This document shows, one piece after another, positions 20,906 through 31,058 of a stretch of DNA of 64,000 nucleotides (its first letter is position 1; every line of letters begins with the position of its first letter). Source of the stretch: Aedes albopictus. Lineage: Eukaryota; Arthropoda; Insecta; Diptera; Culicidae. Location of the stretch: the NCBI RefSeq assembly GCF_035046485.1, contig NC_085137.1, forward strand, positions 312,739,164 through 312,803,163, written 5' to 3'. The translations under genes and the position numbers were made by a program. The notes under the pieces were generated by a model, which saw only the letters and a program-made list of their open reading frames with translations, made no database searches and had not been told where the DNA came from.

Positions 20906-21210
20906 CACGCTAAGACCGCTCAGAACCTAGAATGTGTAAGACCTACTCATAAGTGCATAATTTACAGATCACACAAAAATGTGTAGCAGTTACACATTCA
21001 CAAAAACAGCTCATACACACTTCTAGATGTGAAATGTCGTTTGTTTTTGCTTATCAAGGTCACTAGTAAACCTAGCTAGATTGCCGTACAATTTTTTTTT
21101 GCGAATTTCACGATTTTGTGGACTCAGGAGCTGATTTTGTGAATATGCAAGGGTTACACATTTTTGGTGTCTGGAAATTATTCACTTTAGTGCTGAGCGG
21201 CTTTAGCGTG
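20906..21210. mobile_element. TA-target MITE, TIR CACGCTAAGACCGCTCAG
   Basis: The left end and the reverse complement of the right end (CACGCTAAAGCCGCTCAG) align for about 120 bp, including AAAAATGTGTA and TTCACAAAA blocks. TA lies on both sides (20904-20905, 21211-21212). ~305 bp, no ORF. Confidence 0.75.
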
Positions 21211-21499
21211 TAAGCTCCGTTTGTTGGTTCACTGTGCAATTTAGATTGCTCTGGTAATTCACGGAGGAGCAACTACGAATTATACGATCATCTATACTCA
21301 TGCTCATGCTTAATGTTGTTCATTTCATTTAGTTGAAGTATGAAAAAAAAAACCCTAGCGGTGATGCCGCCTTTCTCGTGCCTTCGAAAACCCATTCCAA
21401 CATAACTCAAGTGACATGTTGATGAATATCTCACTTTCACACGAAACCATATCGTTTTTCTGGTTCTTGATATTTGAGCCTTAACTCTTGAAAAAAGCT

Positions 21500-22345
21500 T
21501 GGACTCCAGACTTCTTCCCCATACCAAATATGCCCACTTGAATGGTTTTAGAGCCCAAAACTCAATTAAGCAGCCGCAATCATGAATTTTGAGATGCCTG
21601 CTTGAGTGTTCTGGTCGTCATTGTTGAACTCCGGTTGTCTGTCTCATACCAAATATACCCATATTGCATGGTTTTGTAGCCTGACACTCTATTAAACAGC
21701 TACTCCATTAAACAGCCACCATCTTGTATATTCTGGTCGCCATTTTAGGAGTTCAGACATCTTCCCCATGCCAAATATACACATAGTGCATGATTTTAGA
21801 GTCTAAAAAACCATTGAAAAGCCGCCATTTGGAATCTGGAGTCGAAATCTTGGATGTTATGGTCGCCATGTTTGAACTCCGGACATCTTATCAATACCAT
21901 ATATATTTATATTGCATGGTTTTAGATGCTAAAACTTCATTAAACAGTCACCATCTTGAAATTTAAACTATCATATTGGATTTTAGACCGCCATCATGGA
22001 TATTCTGGTCACCATTTTTGGAGTTCTTCCCTTGCTTTTTCCGCTTACTAAATATACTCATATTGCGTGATTATAGAGCCTTAAACACCATTAAACAGCC
22101 GCCATGTTGAATTTGAAGCCGACATCTTGGATTTTAGACCGTCATCGTGGATATTGTGGTCGCCAATCATGGACTCCGTAAACCTTCCCCATACCAAATA
22201 TAGCCATATTGCATGGTTTTAGAGCCTAAAACTCTATTAAACAGCCGACACCTTGATTTTGAAGCTGCCATCTTGAATGTTTGGCTGCCATCTTGAATTT
22301 TGGGCCGACATCGTGAAATTTCAGGTTTCCAGTGTTGATTTCTGC
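21500..22345 (+). repeat. Satellite array, ~123-154 bp units
   Basis: The core ACCAAATATACCCATATTGC followed by ATGGTTTTAGAGCC...ATTAAACAGCCGCCAT recurs at about 21523, 21646, 21769, 21893, 22047 and 22193. The first three intervals are ~123 bp, the last two ~150 bp because of an extra GATTTTAGACCGCCATC segment. Units are 70-90% alike by eye. Confidence 0.8.
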
Positions 22346-22614
22346 ACAAAATTCATCAACCTTGCTAAAGGTAACAAAAATTGCCGCAGTTTGATGTGTC
22401 GCATGATGGGGCTTGGTTCAGTTTTGTTTACGGCCTGTTATACCGGTGCTAGTCTGAAATGGTCATAACTCCGGAACGCCTTGACTGATCCTGACCATTA
22501 TCAATAGCAAACAATGCGGTAAAATTCCAGCTCGATTCGAGCTATAATCCGACCAATAGGAAGTGCCTTAAAAGGGAGTGAACTTTTTCTGCGCACAAAC
22601 ATACATACATACAA
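22345..22614 (+). mobile_element. Dispersed repeat body (left part)
   Basis: GGTCATAACTCCGGAACGCC, then a CATACATACATAC run, forms the left part of a repeat whose right part continues after the foldback as AGACATCATCTCAATTCGTC (23331) and ends near 24040. The right part is shared with 36602-36700, so it is a dispersed mosquito repeat. Confidence 0.5.
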
Positions 22615-23314
22615 GGGTGGGTCATCGGAACCGTTTTCTCAGATCAAAGCTTTTTTGGTTCCGTTTCGGGTCCTGAGTATCTGTGCAAAATTTGAGCACG
22701 ATCGGTTGCGTCTACACTTTGCGCATTGCAATTGAAATTTGTATGGGATTTTGTATGGGAAAACATAATTTTTGCATTTTTGTCATAAGTTGAACGAGTT
22801 TGTCTGAAACTTTTTAACCAATACTATTAAATGATAGCCTAGGGTGTTCTGAAAAACTTTGTTGAAGACCGCAAAGCGATCCGATGCTTGTGAAAATAGT
22901 TATAACCAACGAACCGCACGCATGTGTTTATGTTTTAACATGTAAATGAATAACAATAGCAACAAAATCATGCTGTTTCGCCAAGCAATGCTAACGCTAT
23001 AACTCTTTTTTCATAAGCATCAGATCACTTCGCGGTCTTCGACAAAGTTTTCAGGACACCATAGGCTATGTTTTCACTTTAACGGTTACACGGTTTTAGA
23101 AAAATTCGAGCTTGTTATGAGAGAAATGCAAAAAAGTGTGTTTTCCCATGTAAAACCCCATACAAACTTCAAACGCAATGCGCAAAACGTAGACATAATC
23201 GATCGTGCCCAAATTTTGCACACTTATTTGGGCCCTGAAATGTGATCAAAAAAGCTTTGATCTGATGGGATACCAGTGAATTTTTCATTTTTCCATATAA
23301 ACAATGACCCACTC
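22615..23314. repeat. Foldback element, ~350-bp arms
   Basis: The two halves are inverted copies around ~22965. GGGTGGGTCAT pairs with ATGACCCACTC; GATCAAAGCTTTTTTG, TGTGCAAAATTTG, TTTGCGCATTGC and GAAGACCGCAAAGCGATC all recur inverted. About 80% complementary. A short matching scrap lies at 33068-33110. No ORF. Confidence 0.8.
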
Positions 23315-23377
23315 TAACATACACACATACAGACATCATCTCAATTCGTCGAACTGAGTTGATTGGTATATGTGACT

Positions 23378-23966
23378 CAGAGCGTTAATGATTAATCATA
23401 AATTTAATCATGATTAATGATTAATGATTAAGATTAATCAAAAATCAGTAATCATAATCACCAAAATTTCTCATTTAATCATTAATCATTAATCTTAATC
23501 ACACTGATTTCGCAATTTAATCATTAATCAGTAAACATAATCATAAGAAAAAAAATTAATCAATCATTAATCATTCATCACCAAAAAATTTTCACCATAT
23601 AAAATATATGATCCAATTTGAATTGGTTCAAATGCTGTTCTTCTTGATTATTTTTTCAATAATCTCCCAGACAGAGATATCTTTTACTTTTGGAACTTCA
23701 AAAATATTTTAAACAATAATTATATTTTAATCATTTCCTGTTTTTTTTTATGATTGATTAATCATGATTTTTAATCAATGAGCCATTTTTAATCATTAAT
23801 CATAATCAATAATCACAGATAAAATCAATTTTAATCATTAATCATAATCATTAATCATCCCAAAAATCAAATTAATCATTAATCATAATCAATAATCACC
23901 GAAATTTGAATTTTAATCACCAATGATTAATCATGATTAAAATATTTGTTAATCATGAACGCTCTG
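23378..23966. mobile_element. hAT-like MITE built from TTAATCAT repeats
   Basis: TIRs begin CAGAGCGTT(A/C)ATGATTAA. An 8-bp duplication ATGTGACT flanks the element (23370-23377 and 23967-23974), as expected of the hAT superfamily. The 589-bp interior is almost wholly made of ATTAATCAT/ATGATTAAT permutations on both strands. No coding capacity. A truncated relative is at 34952. Confidence 0.85.
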
Positions 23967-24116
23967 ATGTGACTTGACCCTCCGAACCTTCTATCGAAAA
24001 ATCGTTTTTTGAGTGAACTTCAGTGTACGAGAAAGGCAAAACAACAAAATGTATGTGTCACTCTGCTTGAAAAAAGATAAATAAGGATTTTAATTCAAAT
24101 GAGTGTAATCAGTTTC

Positions 24117-24296
24117 GTACCTTTTGATTCCGCCCTATTTTGCTCATCCTTTGACAGATACGCGTATTTCGACTACCACTTGTTTTCTTCCTCAATGTCA
24201 GTCAGTGGATAACTGACACTGAGGAAGATTGCAAGTGGTAGTCGAAATACGCGTATCTGTCAAAGGATAAGCAAAATAGGCGAAATTAAAATGTAC
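24117..24296. repeat. Foldback element, ~85-bp arms
   Basis: Arms starting GTACCTTTTGATTCCGCC (left) and GTACATTTTAATTTCGCC (reverse complement of right) pair through TTTGACAGATACGCGTATTT to a centre near 24206. GTAC occurs at both ends (possible 4-bp duplication). It shares the TTTGACAGATACG...TATTTCGAC block with the palindrome at 941-1191. Confidence 0.8.
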
Positions 24297-24299
24297 CGT

Positions 24300-25320
24300 G
24301 ATTTCGGGTGAAATTGATCGACGTGAGGACCATTTTAATTATTTGTTAAAAATAACGCTATCAACTTAAAACAATTTGTAAAAAATGTCCATCATCTGGC
24401 TCAAGGGTTATTGAATGATGAGTAGGTAAACATGTTTTACAGCCAATTAGAAACATATTTCTGTATAAAATTCAATATTTTACGAAACTTCGTGTTTGGT
24501 GAACTTTTAAGACACTTTCAAACTTTTGTTACCGAAATTGTATCACATATGTAATGAATATTCGAATGAATGTTTCTAGCTGTCTTAGTATTCGCTAAAC
24601 CCGACTGCGTCGTCAATAGCTCTACAAATATTGACATTTATGTATAAATTTGTACTTTTCTGGAAGGTATAACATATTTAGTATGGAAATTGCATACTTT
24701 CATGCGTTTTCTTTAGATTTATTAACTTCAAACTTAAATAATTAAAAAAAAAGTAAACTTTTGAAAGTTTTGCATAGCTTTTCGCATTCCGGGGTAGTTA
24801 GTTTAGGTGGAAAAAATATTTTCAGCATTTACAACAACATTTCACTGACTGATCAATTTCACCCCGAAAGTAAAATTCTTGATTTTTTTATTTCAAATGA
24901 TATTTTTTGTAAAAAAATAATTTGCAGTAGAATTTTCAACCTCCTTGACTGATGAAAACCATGGTCGTACTTGTTTTAAAGCATTTAATTTAACCATATC
25001 GATAAGCAGCCATTTCGTCCTCCTTAGTCACGGTTAGTCGACGACTAAGGAGCTTTATTTTTAAGTCAAAAAAGATTTTTTTCAAAATGGTTATTGTGAT
25101 TATTAGACGCAACCTGAGATTGGCAGATTCTAATACAATGCGGTATGAAACATATGCAAATATTGTATTAGGGCCTTGCAAATACAAAAATTGGTAGGTG
25201 GCAGTATACCAAAAATTGTATTGGCTTCCTAGAATCTGGAAAAGGAACATTTCACATGTGTGCGTGTGCTCGTCGCACTGGTTTCTCATTATTTGTTCTA
25301 TTTTTAGACTGATAATGGCA
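24300..25320. other. AT-rich sequence with inverted GGTGAAATTGATC motifs
   Basis: TTCGGGTGAAATTGATC at about 24304 is mirrored by GATCAATTTCACCCCGAAAG at about 24852, and again at about 31321-31340. A small hairpin, CTCCTTAGTC...GACTAAGGAG, lies at 25018-25052. Possibly MITE remnants. No coding feature. Confidence 0.35.
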
Positions 25321-25359
25321 GCAGCGGCGGCAAATACTAATACATGTTTAAAAAGAAAA

Positions 25360-25445
25360 ACGAGCGGCAGCGGGAATCAAACCGAGACACTATCATGATT
25401 GATACACAGTATCTGCGCTCTAACCAGCACGGCTATAACTGCACA
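25360..25445 (-). mobile_element. tRNA-like SINE head
   Basis: The minus strand from ~25440 reads GCCGTGCTGGTTAGAGCGC (box A-like) and, 40 nt later, GGTTTGATTCCC (box B-like). A convincing cloverleaf with paired acceptor ends is not present, so it is read as a SINE-type or tRNA-derived relic rather than a working tRNA gene. Confidence 0.45.
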
Positions 25446-25525
25446 TGGATAGACGAGAGGCTGAAAGCCATCATAATCAATACAAACGTGGCTTGGTGAT
25501 GGAAGTGATACAGCCGCCACACTGC

Positions 25526-27918
25526 ACAATGGGTCCAGAGCCGTATTTGCGAAGACAAAACTGTTTAAGCTTAAGCTTTAAGTTTTTAGACACAAATTGT
25601 GTTTTAGAAAGTTTATTTTCAATTGTTGACCCTATTCCCCATTATTGTTATGTTAGGGTGGTTCGTCTGGTTAAACTGATTCAAAAATCTGCTTTCTAAT
25701 AATTTTATTTGCGATTTCATGATGGATGGTGATAGATCGTTTAATTAGAAATTCCACCAATAAGCGGCGCCAGAGGTCAAGCAAATTTTAAATTTCATAT
25801 ATCTCAGGACTCTCACCACTTAGAAAGTTGGTGTCTTCGACAACGTTGTTAAGTGAGTGAAGGGCTTACAGTTAATGGTCCATTTGTTTCGAAATTTCGC
25901 CACTAGGCGGCACTGGTTACACATTTGCAAAATCATTCAAATGATTGAATTTTTTCGTGAAGTAATCAACAAGCTGTAAGTTTGTTTTCTTTGAACGTGT
26001 CTAAGTCAAGTCAAATGTTTTTCAAAGAGCTATGTATTAGCCATAAATGTGCGACATTTCATTTCATTCGGTTCACTTGATCCAGAGATATAGCAATTAA
26101 ACGAAGAACACTCAAATATGAACTACTTTATTGGAGTTGCTTCAATTTTATGTAAAGTTATCCAATCGAGCCCAAATTTGTACCGTTTATAGCTAACTAG
26201 TTGTGCAACTGGCAGGAAAAAAAATGAGAATATTTGGTGCATATTTGAAAAAGTTACAGCTTGCTGAATATATTCAAAATAATAAATAAAAGTTGCAGGC
26301 TTCAATTAATTCGTAACTAGCGCCGCCTACTGACAGAACCATGAACCAATCAGCTAATCAACTGAGCGGCCTTAACCAACCTAACAACATCTCCGAAGAC
26401 ATCAACTTTCTAAGTGATCTGAGTCCTGAGATATATGGAATATAATATTTGTTTGCTCACTAGCACCGCCTAGTGGTGGAATTTTGAATCAAACGGCTCA
26501 TCATTTGTTAGTTCTTGACCAGCCAAATAATATTGCCGAAGACACCAACTCTTTAAGTAATCAGGATCATGAGATATTTGGTATAAACATTTCATCAGTG
26601 TTACGTCTGTTTGTCTCTGGTATGACAGATATCACAGACAGTAAGACGTAGCACTGGCGAACTTTCCATACCGTACATCTTAGCACCATGATGACTTAAA
26701 TATTCGGTATACTTGGCAAAGTTGTTAGGCCAGCCAAGGTCTTACTGGTGATGGGCCGTTTGATTCAAAATTCCACCACTAGGTAGCGCTGACGATAAAT
26801 TAATTTTTATATTCCATATATCTCAGAACTCTGATTACTTAGAAAGTTGGTGTCTTCGGCAATGTTGTTTGGTTTATTAAGGCCTTGCAGTTGATTAGCT
26901 GATTATTTCAAGATTCTGCCAGTAGACGGCGCTAATTGCAAATTAGTAGAAGCATGTATCTTTTACTTATTATCTCGAATATATTCAGCAACCTGTAACT
27001 TTCTGTAATGTGTAGGGAATATTCTCAAATTTTATCTGCTAGTTGCACAACTAAATAGCTATAAATGGTACAAATTTGAGCTCGATTGGATAGTTTTATA
27101 TGAAGTTGGAGCGACTCTAGTAAAATGTTTCATATTTGAGTATTTTTCGTTAAACTGCTATATCTCTGGATTAAGTGAACCGGATGAAATGAAATTTTGC
27201 ACATTTATGACTAATATATAGCTCTTTGAAAAACCTTTGACTTGACTTAAATATGTTCAAAGAAAACTAAATTACAGATTTTTGATTGGCTTTACGAAAA
27301 AAAACATTCATTTCCATAATTTTGCAAATGTGTAACTAGCGCTTCCTTGTGGCGAAATTTCGAAACAAATGGACCATTAACTGTAAGCCCTTGACTTACC
27401 AAACAACATTGTCAAAGACACCAACTTTGTAAGTGGCCAGAGTTCTGAGATATATTAAATTTAAAATTTGCTTGACCTCTAGTGCCTCCTAGAGGTATAT
27501 ACAAAAGCATGCTAAGTTTCAAAAATTTCCTAAAACATTCTTAGCAAGTTGTATCCTTTTATAAAGTCCACCAAAACTATTCAAATTTTGATTACTTTGA
27601 TTTAATTGGTGCAAATTTGGGTTTGAGTCTTCATGTATCGTTGGACTCGACTAAAATATGACCAAAGGCAAAAAAAGTTGCAATTTATTGAAAACTTTTC
27701 GAAAAGTTCTAATGATTCGAATGTTTTTTTTTGCAAATTTGCAATAACTTTGTAAAACATTTTGATATTGTATAGAGAATAATTAATCAGCAGATTTTTG
27801 GATAGGCCACACTTGATTGACCGTGCTCATTTCACAATAATGAAAAAAAAATAAAAGAAATGACAGAACTTGGCGAATTTTTGTCTTCGTAAATACGACT
27901 CTAGACCCATTGTGCACT
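25526..27918. repeat. Large imperfect palindrome with repeated internal units
   Basis: CACAATGGGTCCAGAGCCGT (25526) is mirrored by its complement ending near 27918. GAGGTCAAGCAAATTTTAAA (~25776) is mirrored at ~27456-27478. Inside, the unit containing CTTAGAAAGTTGGTGTCTTC occurs forward at ~25818 and ~26838 and reversed at ~26386, ~26529 and ~27403; the GTCAAGTCAAATGTTTTTC block at ~26009 is mirrored at ~27232. The centre is near 26630-26720. No transposase. Confidence 0.7.
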
Positions 27919-28149
27919 GAAAAGCCCGCATCCGGCAGTGAGCTGTTTGCAAATGGAAAATTCCATGTAGACAATAGAACGCGAAGCTCAGCAGCGAAGC
28001 GAAAGTTATTTTTAGACGTAACCCGGTTCAACTTCTCGGGTTTGAATGGAGGTGTTTGTGTGTAGTGGTATGGAAGCTATGGAACCGTGTAGCGCATCTT
28101 AATACAACGAATGGATTATGATTTAATCGGCAAAGACCCACGCGACGAA

Positions 28150-28965
28150 ATAAGGACTACGATTGGAAACTTGGAACATGGAATTGCAAGTCACTAGGTT
28201 TCGCAGGATGTGACACGATGAACTACATCCCCGCCACTTCGACATCGTGGCGTTGCAGGAACTTTGTTGGACTGGACAGAAAGTGTGGAAAAGCGGGCAT
28301 CGAGCGGCTACCTTCTATCAAAGCAGTGGACCACCAATGAACTGGGAACAGGATTTATAGTGTTGGGCAAGATGCGACAACGTGTGATCGGGTGGCAGCC
28401 GATCAACGCAAGGATGTGCATGTTGAGAGTTAAGGGCCGTTTCTTCAACTACAGCATCATCAACGTCCACTGCCCACACGAAGGGAGACCCGATGACGAG
28501 AAAGAAGCGTTCTACGCGCAGTTAGAGCAAACATACGATGGTTGCTCGCCGCGTGACGTGAAAATCGTTGTCGGCGACATGAACGCGCAGGTAGAAAGGG
28601 AGGAAATGTACAGACCGGTAATCGGGCGAAACAGCCTGCACGCCGTATCGAATGATAACGGCCAGCGATGCGTAAACTTTGCAGCCTCCCGTGGTATGGT
28701 AGTCCGAAGCACCTTCTTCCCCCGCAAAGATATCCACAAAGCCACCTGGAGATCACCCGACCATCAAACAAAAAACCAAATCGACCACGTTCTAATCGAC
28801 GGTAAATTCTTCTCAGATATAACCAACGTCCGCACATACCGCAGTGCGAATATACATAGATTCGGATCACTACTTAGTTGCTGTATGCATGCGCTCAAAA
28901 CTTTCGACAGTTATCACCACGCGTCGAAGTCGAACGCCGCGGCTCAACATCGAGCAACTTCGTAA
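28150..28965 (+). pseudogene. RTE-clade endonuclease region (copy B1)
   Basis: Reading across small indels: DWKLGTWNCKSLGF (about 28156-28200), FDIVALQELCWTGQK (about 28235-28285), then NELGTGFIVLGKMRQRVIGW (from ~28333), IINVHCPHEGRPDDEKEAFY, KIVVGDMNAQVEREE, KATWRSPDHQTKNQIDHVLI. These are the conserved Asn, Glu, Asp and His blocks of APE-type endonucleases that nick target DNA. Frameshifts near 28210, 28330 and 28855 (just before SDHYLVAV) break the frame. Confidence 0.8.
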
Positions 28966-30010
28966 CGTAGAAGTGGCTCAAGACTACGCGCAGCAGTTAG
29001 CAGTGGCCCTACCAACGGAAGAGCAGCTTGGCGCAGCTACACTTGAAGATGGCTGGAGGAACATCCGATCCGCCATAGGTAGTACCTCGGCTACAGCACT
29101 AGGCTTCGCGACTTCGAATCACAGAAACGACTGGTACGACGGCGAATGTGAACAGTTGAAAAACGAGAAGAATGCAGCATGGGCGAGAATGCTGCAACAC
29201 CGTACGAGAGCGAATGAAACACGTTACAAACAGGCGCGAAACAGGCAGAACTCAGTCTTCCGGATGAAGAAGCGCCAGCAGGAAGAACGAGATCGCGAAG
29301 CGATGGAAGAGCTGTACCGCGCTAAGGACACACGAAAGTTCTACGAGAAGCTGAACCGCTCGCGCAGAGGCTTTGTGCCACAAGCCGACATGTGCCGAGA
29401 TAATCACGGGAATATTCTCACGAGCGAGCGTGAGGTGGTCGAGAGGTGGCGGCAGCATTACGATGGGCACCTCAATGGCGACGTTGCAAGTACCGAAGGT
29501 GGTGTGGTAACAGATCTAGGAGTATGTGCACAGGACGAGAGACTTTCGGCCCCTGACCTTCAAGAGATTGAGGAGGAGGTTGGCCGGTTGAAAAACAACA
29601 AAGCCGCTGGAGCAGATCAACTACCAAGCGAGCTTCTAAAATACGGTGGAGAAGCACTGGTGAGAGCACTACACTGGGTCATTACCAAGATTTGGGAGGA
29701 GGAAGTATTACCGGAGGAATGGATGGAAGGTATCGTTTGTCCCATCTACAAAAAGGGCGACAAGTTGGATTGCGGGAACTACCGCGCGATCACACTACTG
29801 AGCGCTGCCTACAGGATACTCAGGCTGGATTCATGGGTGAACGCGCTACAACGGACCAGATGTTCGCCATCCGCCAGGTGTTGCAGAAATGCCGCGAATA
29901 CAACGTGCCCACACATCACTTGTTCATCGATTTCAAATCGGCGTATGATACAATCGATCGAGAACAGCTGTGGCAGATTATGCACGAATACGGATTCCCG
30001 GATAAACTGA
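28844..30010 (+). pseudogene. RTE-clade endonuclease C-terminus, linker and RT fingers (copy B1)
   Basis: From SDHYLVAVCMRSKLST the frame runs through a basic, helical linker (NAAWARMLQHRTRANETRYK, RKFYEKLNRSRRGFVPQADM) into RT fingers: LKNNKAAGADQLPSELLKYG and GIVCPIYKKGDKLDCGNYRA. At about 29818-29822 a deletion of about 60 bp relative to copy B2 (SQILCRRLSPIAKEFVGQYQ lost) shifts the frame to a stop at 30010. Confidence 0.82.
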
Positions 30011-31029
30011 TACGGTTGATCAAGGCGACGTTGGATCGAGTGATGTGCGTAGTTCGAGTATCAGGGACACTCTCGAATCCCTTCGAATCTCGCAGAGGGT
30101 TACGGCAAGGTGGTGGTCTCTCGTGCTTGCTGTTCAACATTGCTTTAGAGGGTGTAATAAGGAGAGCGGGGATAAACACGAGTGGAACGGTTTTCACGAA
30201 GTCCGTTCAGCTGCTTGGTTTCGCTGATGATATTGATATTATCGCTCGTAAATTTGAGACGATGGCGGAAACGTACATCCGACTGAAGAGTGAAGCCAGA
30301 CGAATCGGATTAGTCATTAATGTGTCGAAGACAAAGTACATGATGGCAAAGGGCTCCAGGGAGGAATCACCGCGCCCGCCACCCCGAATTTATATCGACG
30401 GTGATGAAATCGAGGTGGTTGAAGAATTCGTGTACTTGGGCTCACTGGTGACCGCCGACAACGACACCAGCAGAGCAATTCAAAGGCGCATTGAGGCAGG
30501 AAATCGTGCTTACTTTGGACTCCGCAGAACTCTACGATCGAATAAAGTTCGCCGTAACACGAAGTTAACCATCTACAAAACGCTGATTAGACCGGTCGTC
30601 CTCTATGGGCACGAAACATGGACCCTACGTGCAGAGGACCAACGCGCCCTTGGAGTTTTCGAACGGAAGGTGTTGCGTACCATCTACGGCGGAGTGCAGA
30701 TGGAAGACGGGACTTGGAGAAGGCGAATGAACCACGAGCTGCATCAGCTGCTCAGAGAACCAACCATCGTCCATACCGCGAAAATCGGGAGGCTACGGTG
30801 GGCGGGTCACGTCATCAGGATGTCGGATAGCAACCCGACTAAAATGGTTCTCGAGAGGCATCCGACTGGTACAAGAAAACGTGGAGCGCAGCGAGCTAGG
30901 TGGGTCGACCAAGTGGAGGACGATCTGCGGACCCTACGCAGAGTGCGGAACTGGAGACAAACAGCCATGGACCGAGTGGAATGGAGGCGGCTACTATGTA
31001 CAGCAGAGGCCACCCCGGCCTTAGCCTGA
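29823..31029 (+). pseudogene. RTE-clade RT palm and C-terminus (copy B1)
   Basis: After the deletion the frame is open to 31029: TDQMFAIRQVLQKCREYNVP, LFIDFKSAYDTID, SRRGLRQGGGLSC, then the catalytic GFADDIDIIARKF at about 30216-30254. A thumb/connection region (EEFVYLGSLVTADND, RPVVLYGHETWTLRAEDQ) and a Trp/Arg-rich C-terminus (RNWRQTAMDRVEWRRLL) follow. RT palm motifs are intact, but the upstream deletion and frameshifts prevent a full protein. Confidence 0.85.
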
Positions 31030-31058
31030 CCGGTAAGGTAAGTAAGGATTATGATTTA

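Larger units (their letters stand above)
28126..31045 (+). mobile_element. RTE-clade retrotransposon, 5'-truncated, with 13-bp TSD (copy B1)
   Basis: GGATTATGATTTA flanks the insertion at 28113-28125 and 31046-31058. The element starts within 5' UTR sequence also seen in copy B2 (GACCCACGCGACGAAATAAG), carries endonuclease and RT, and ends in GTAAGGTAAGTAA, a short repeat tail typical of RTE elements. It differs from the A copies in many residues, so A and B are separate subfamilies. Confidence 0.88.

Noticed and set aside
25360..25445. Functional tRNA gene on the minus strand
   Set aside because: A- and B-box-like strings are present but no paired acceptor stem or convincing anticodon arm; reads as a SINE head.
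28460..28870. Minus-strand 136-codon frame opposite the RTE endonuclease
   Set aside because: Antisense shadow of a recognised coding region; the same shadow recurs opposite copy B2 (48934-49295).
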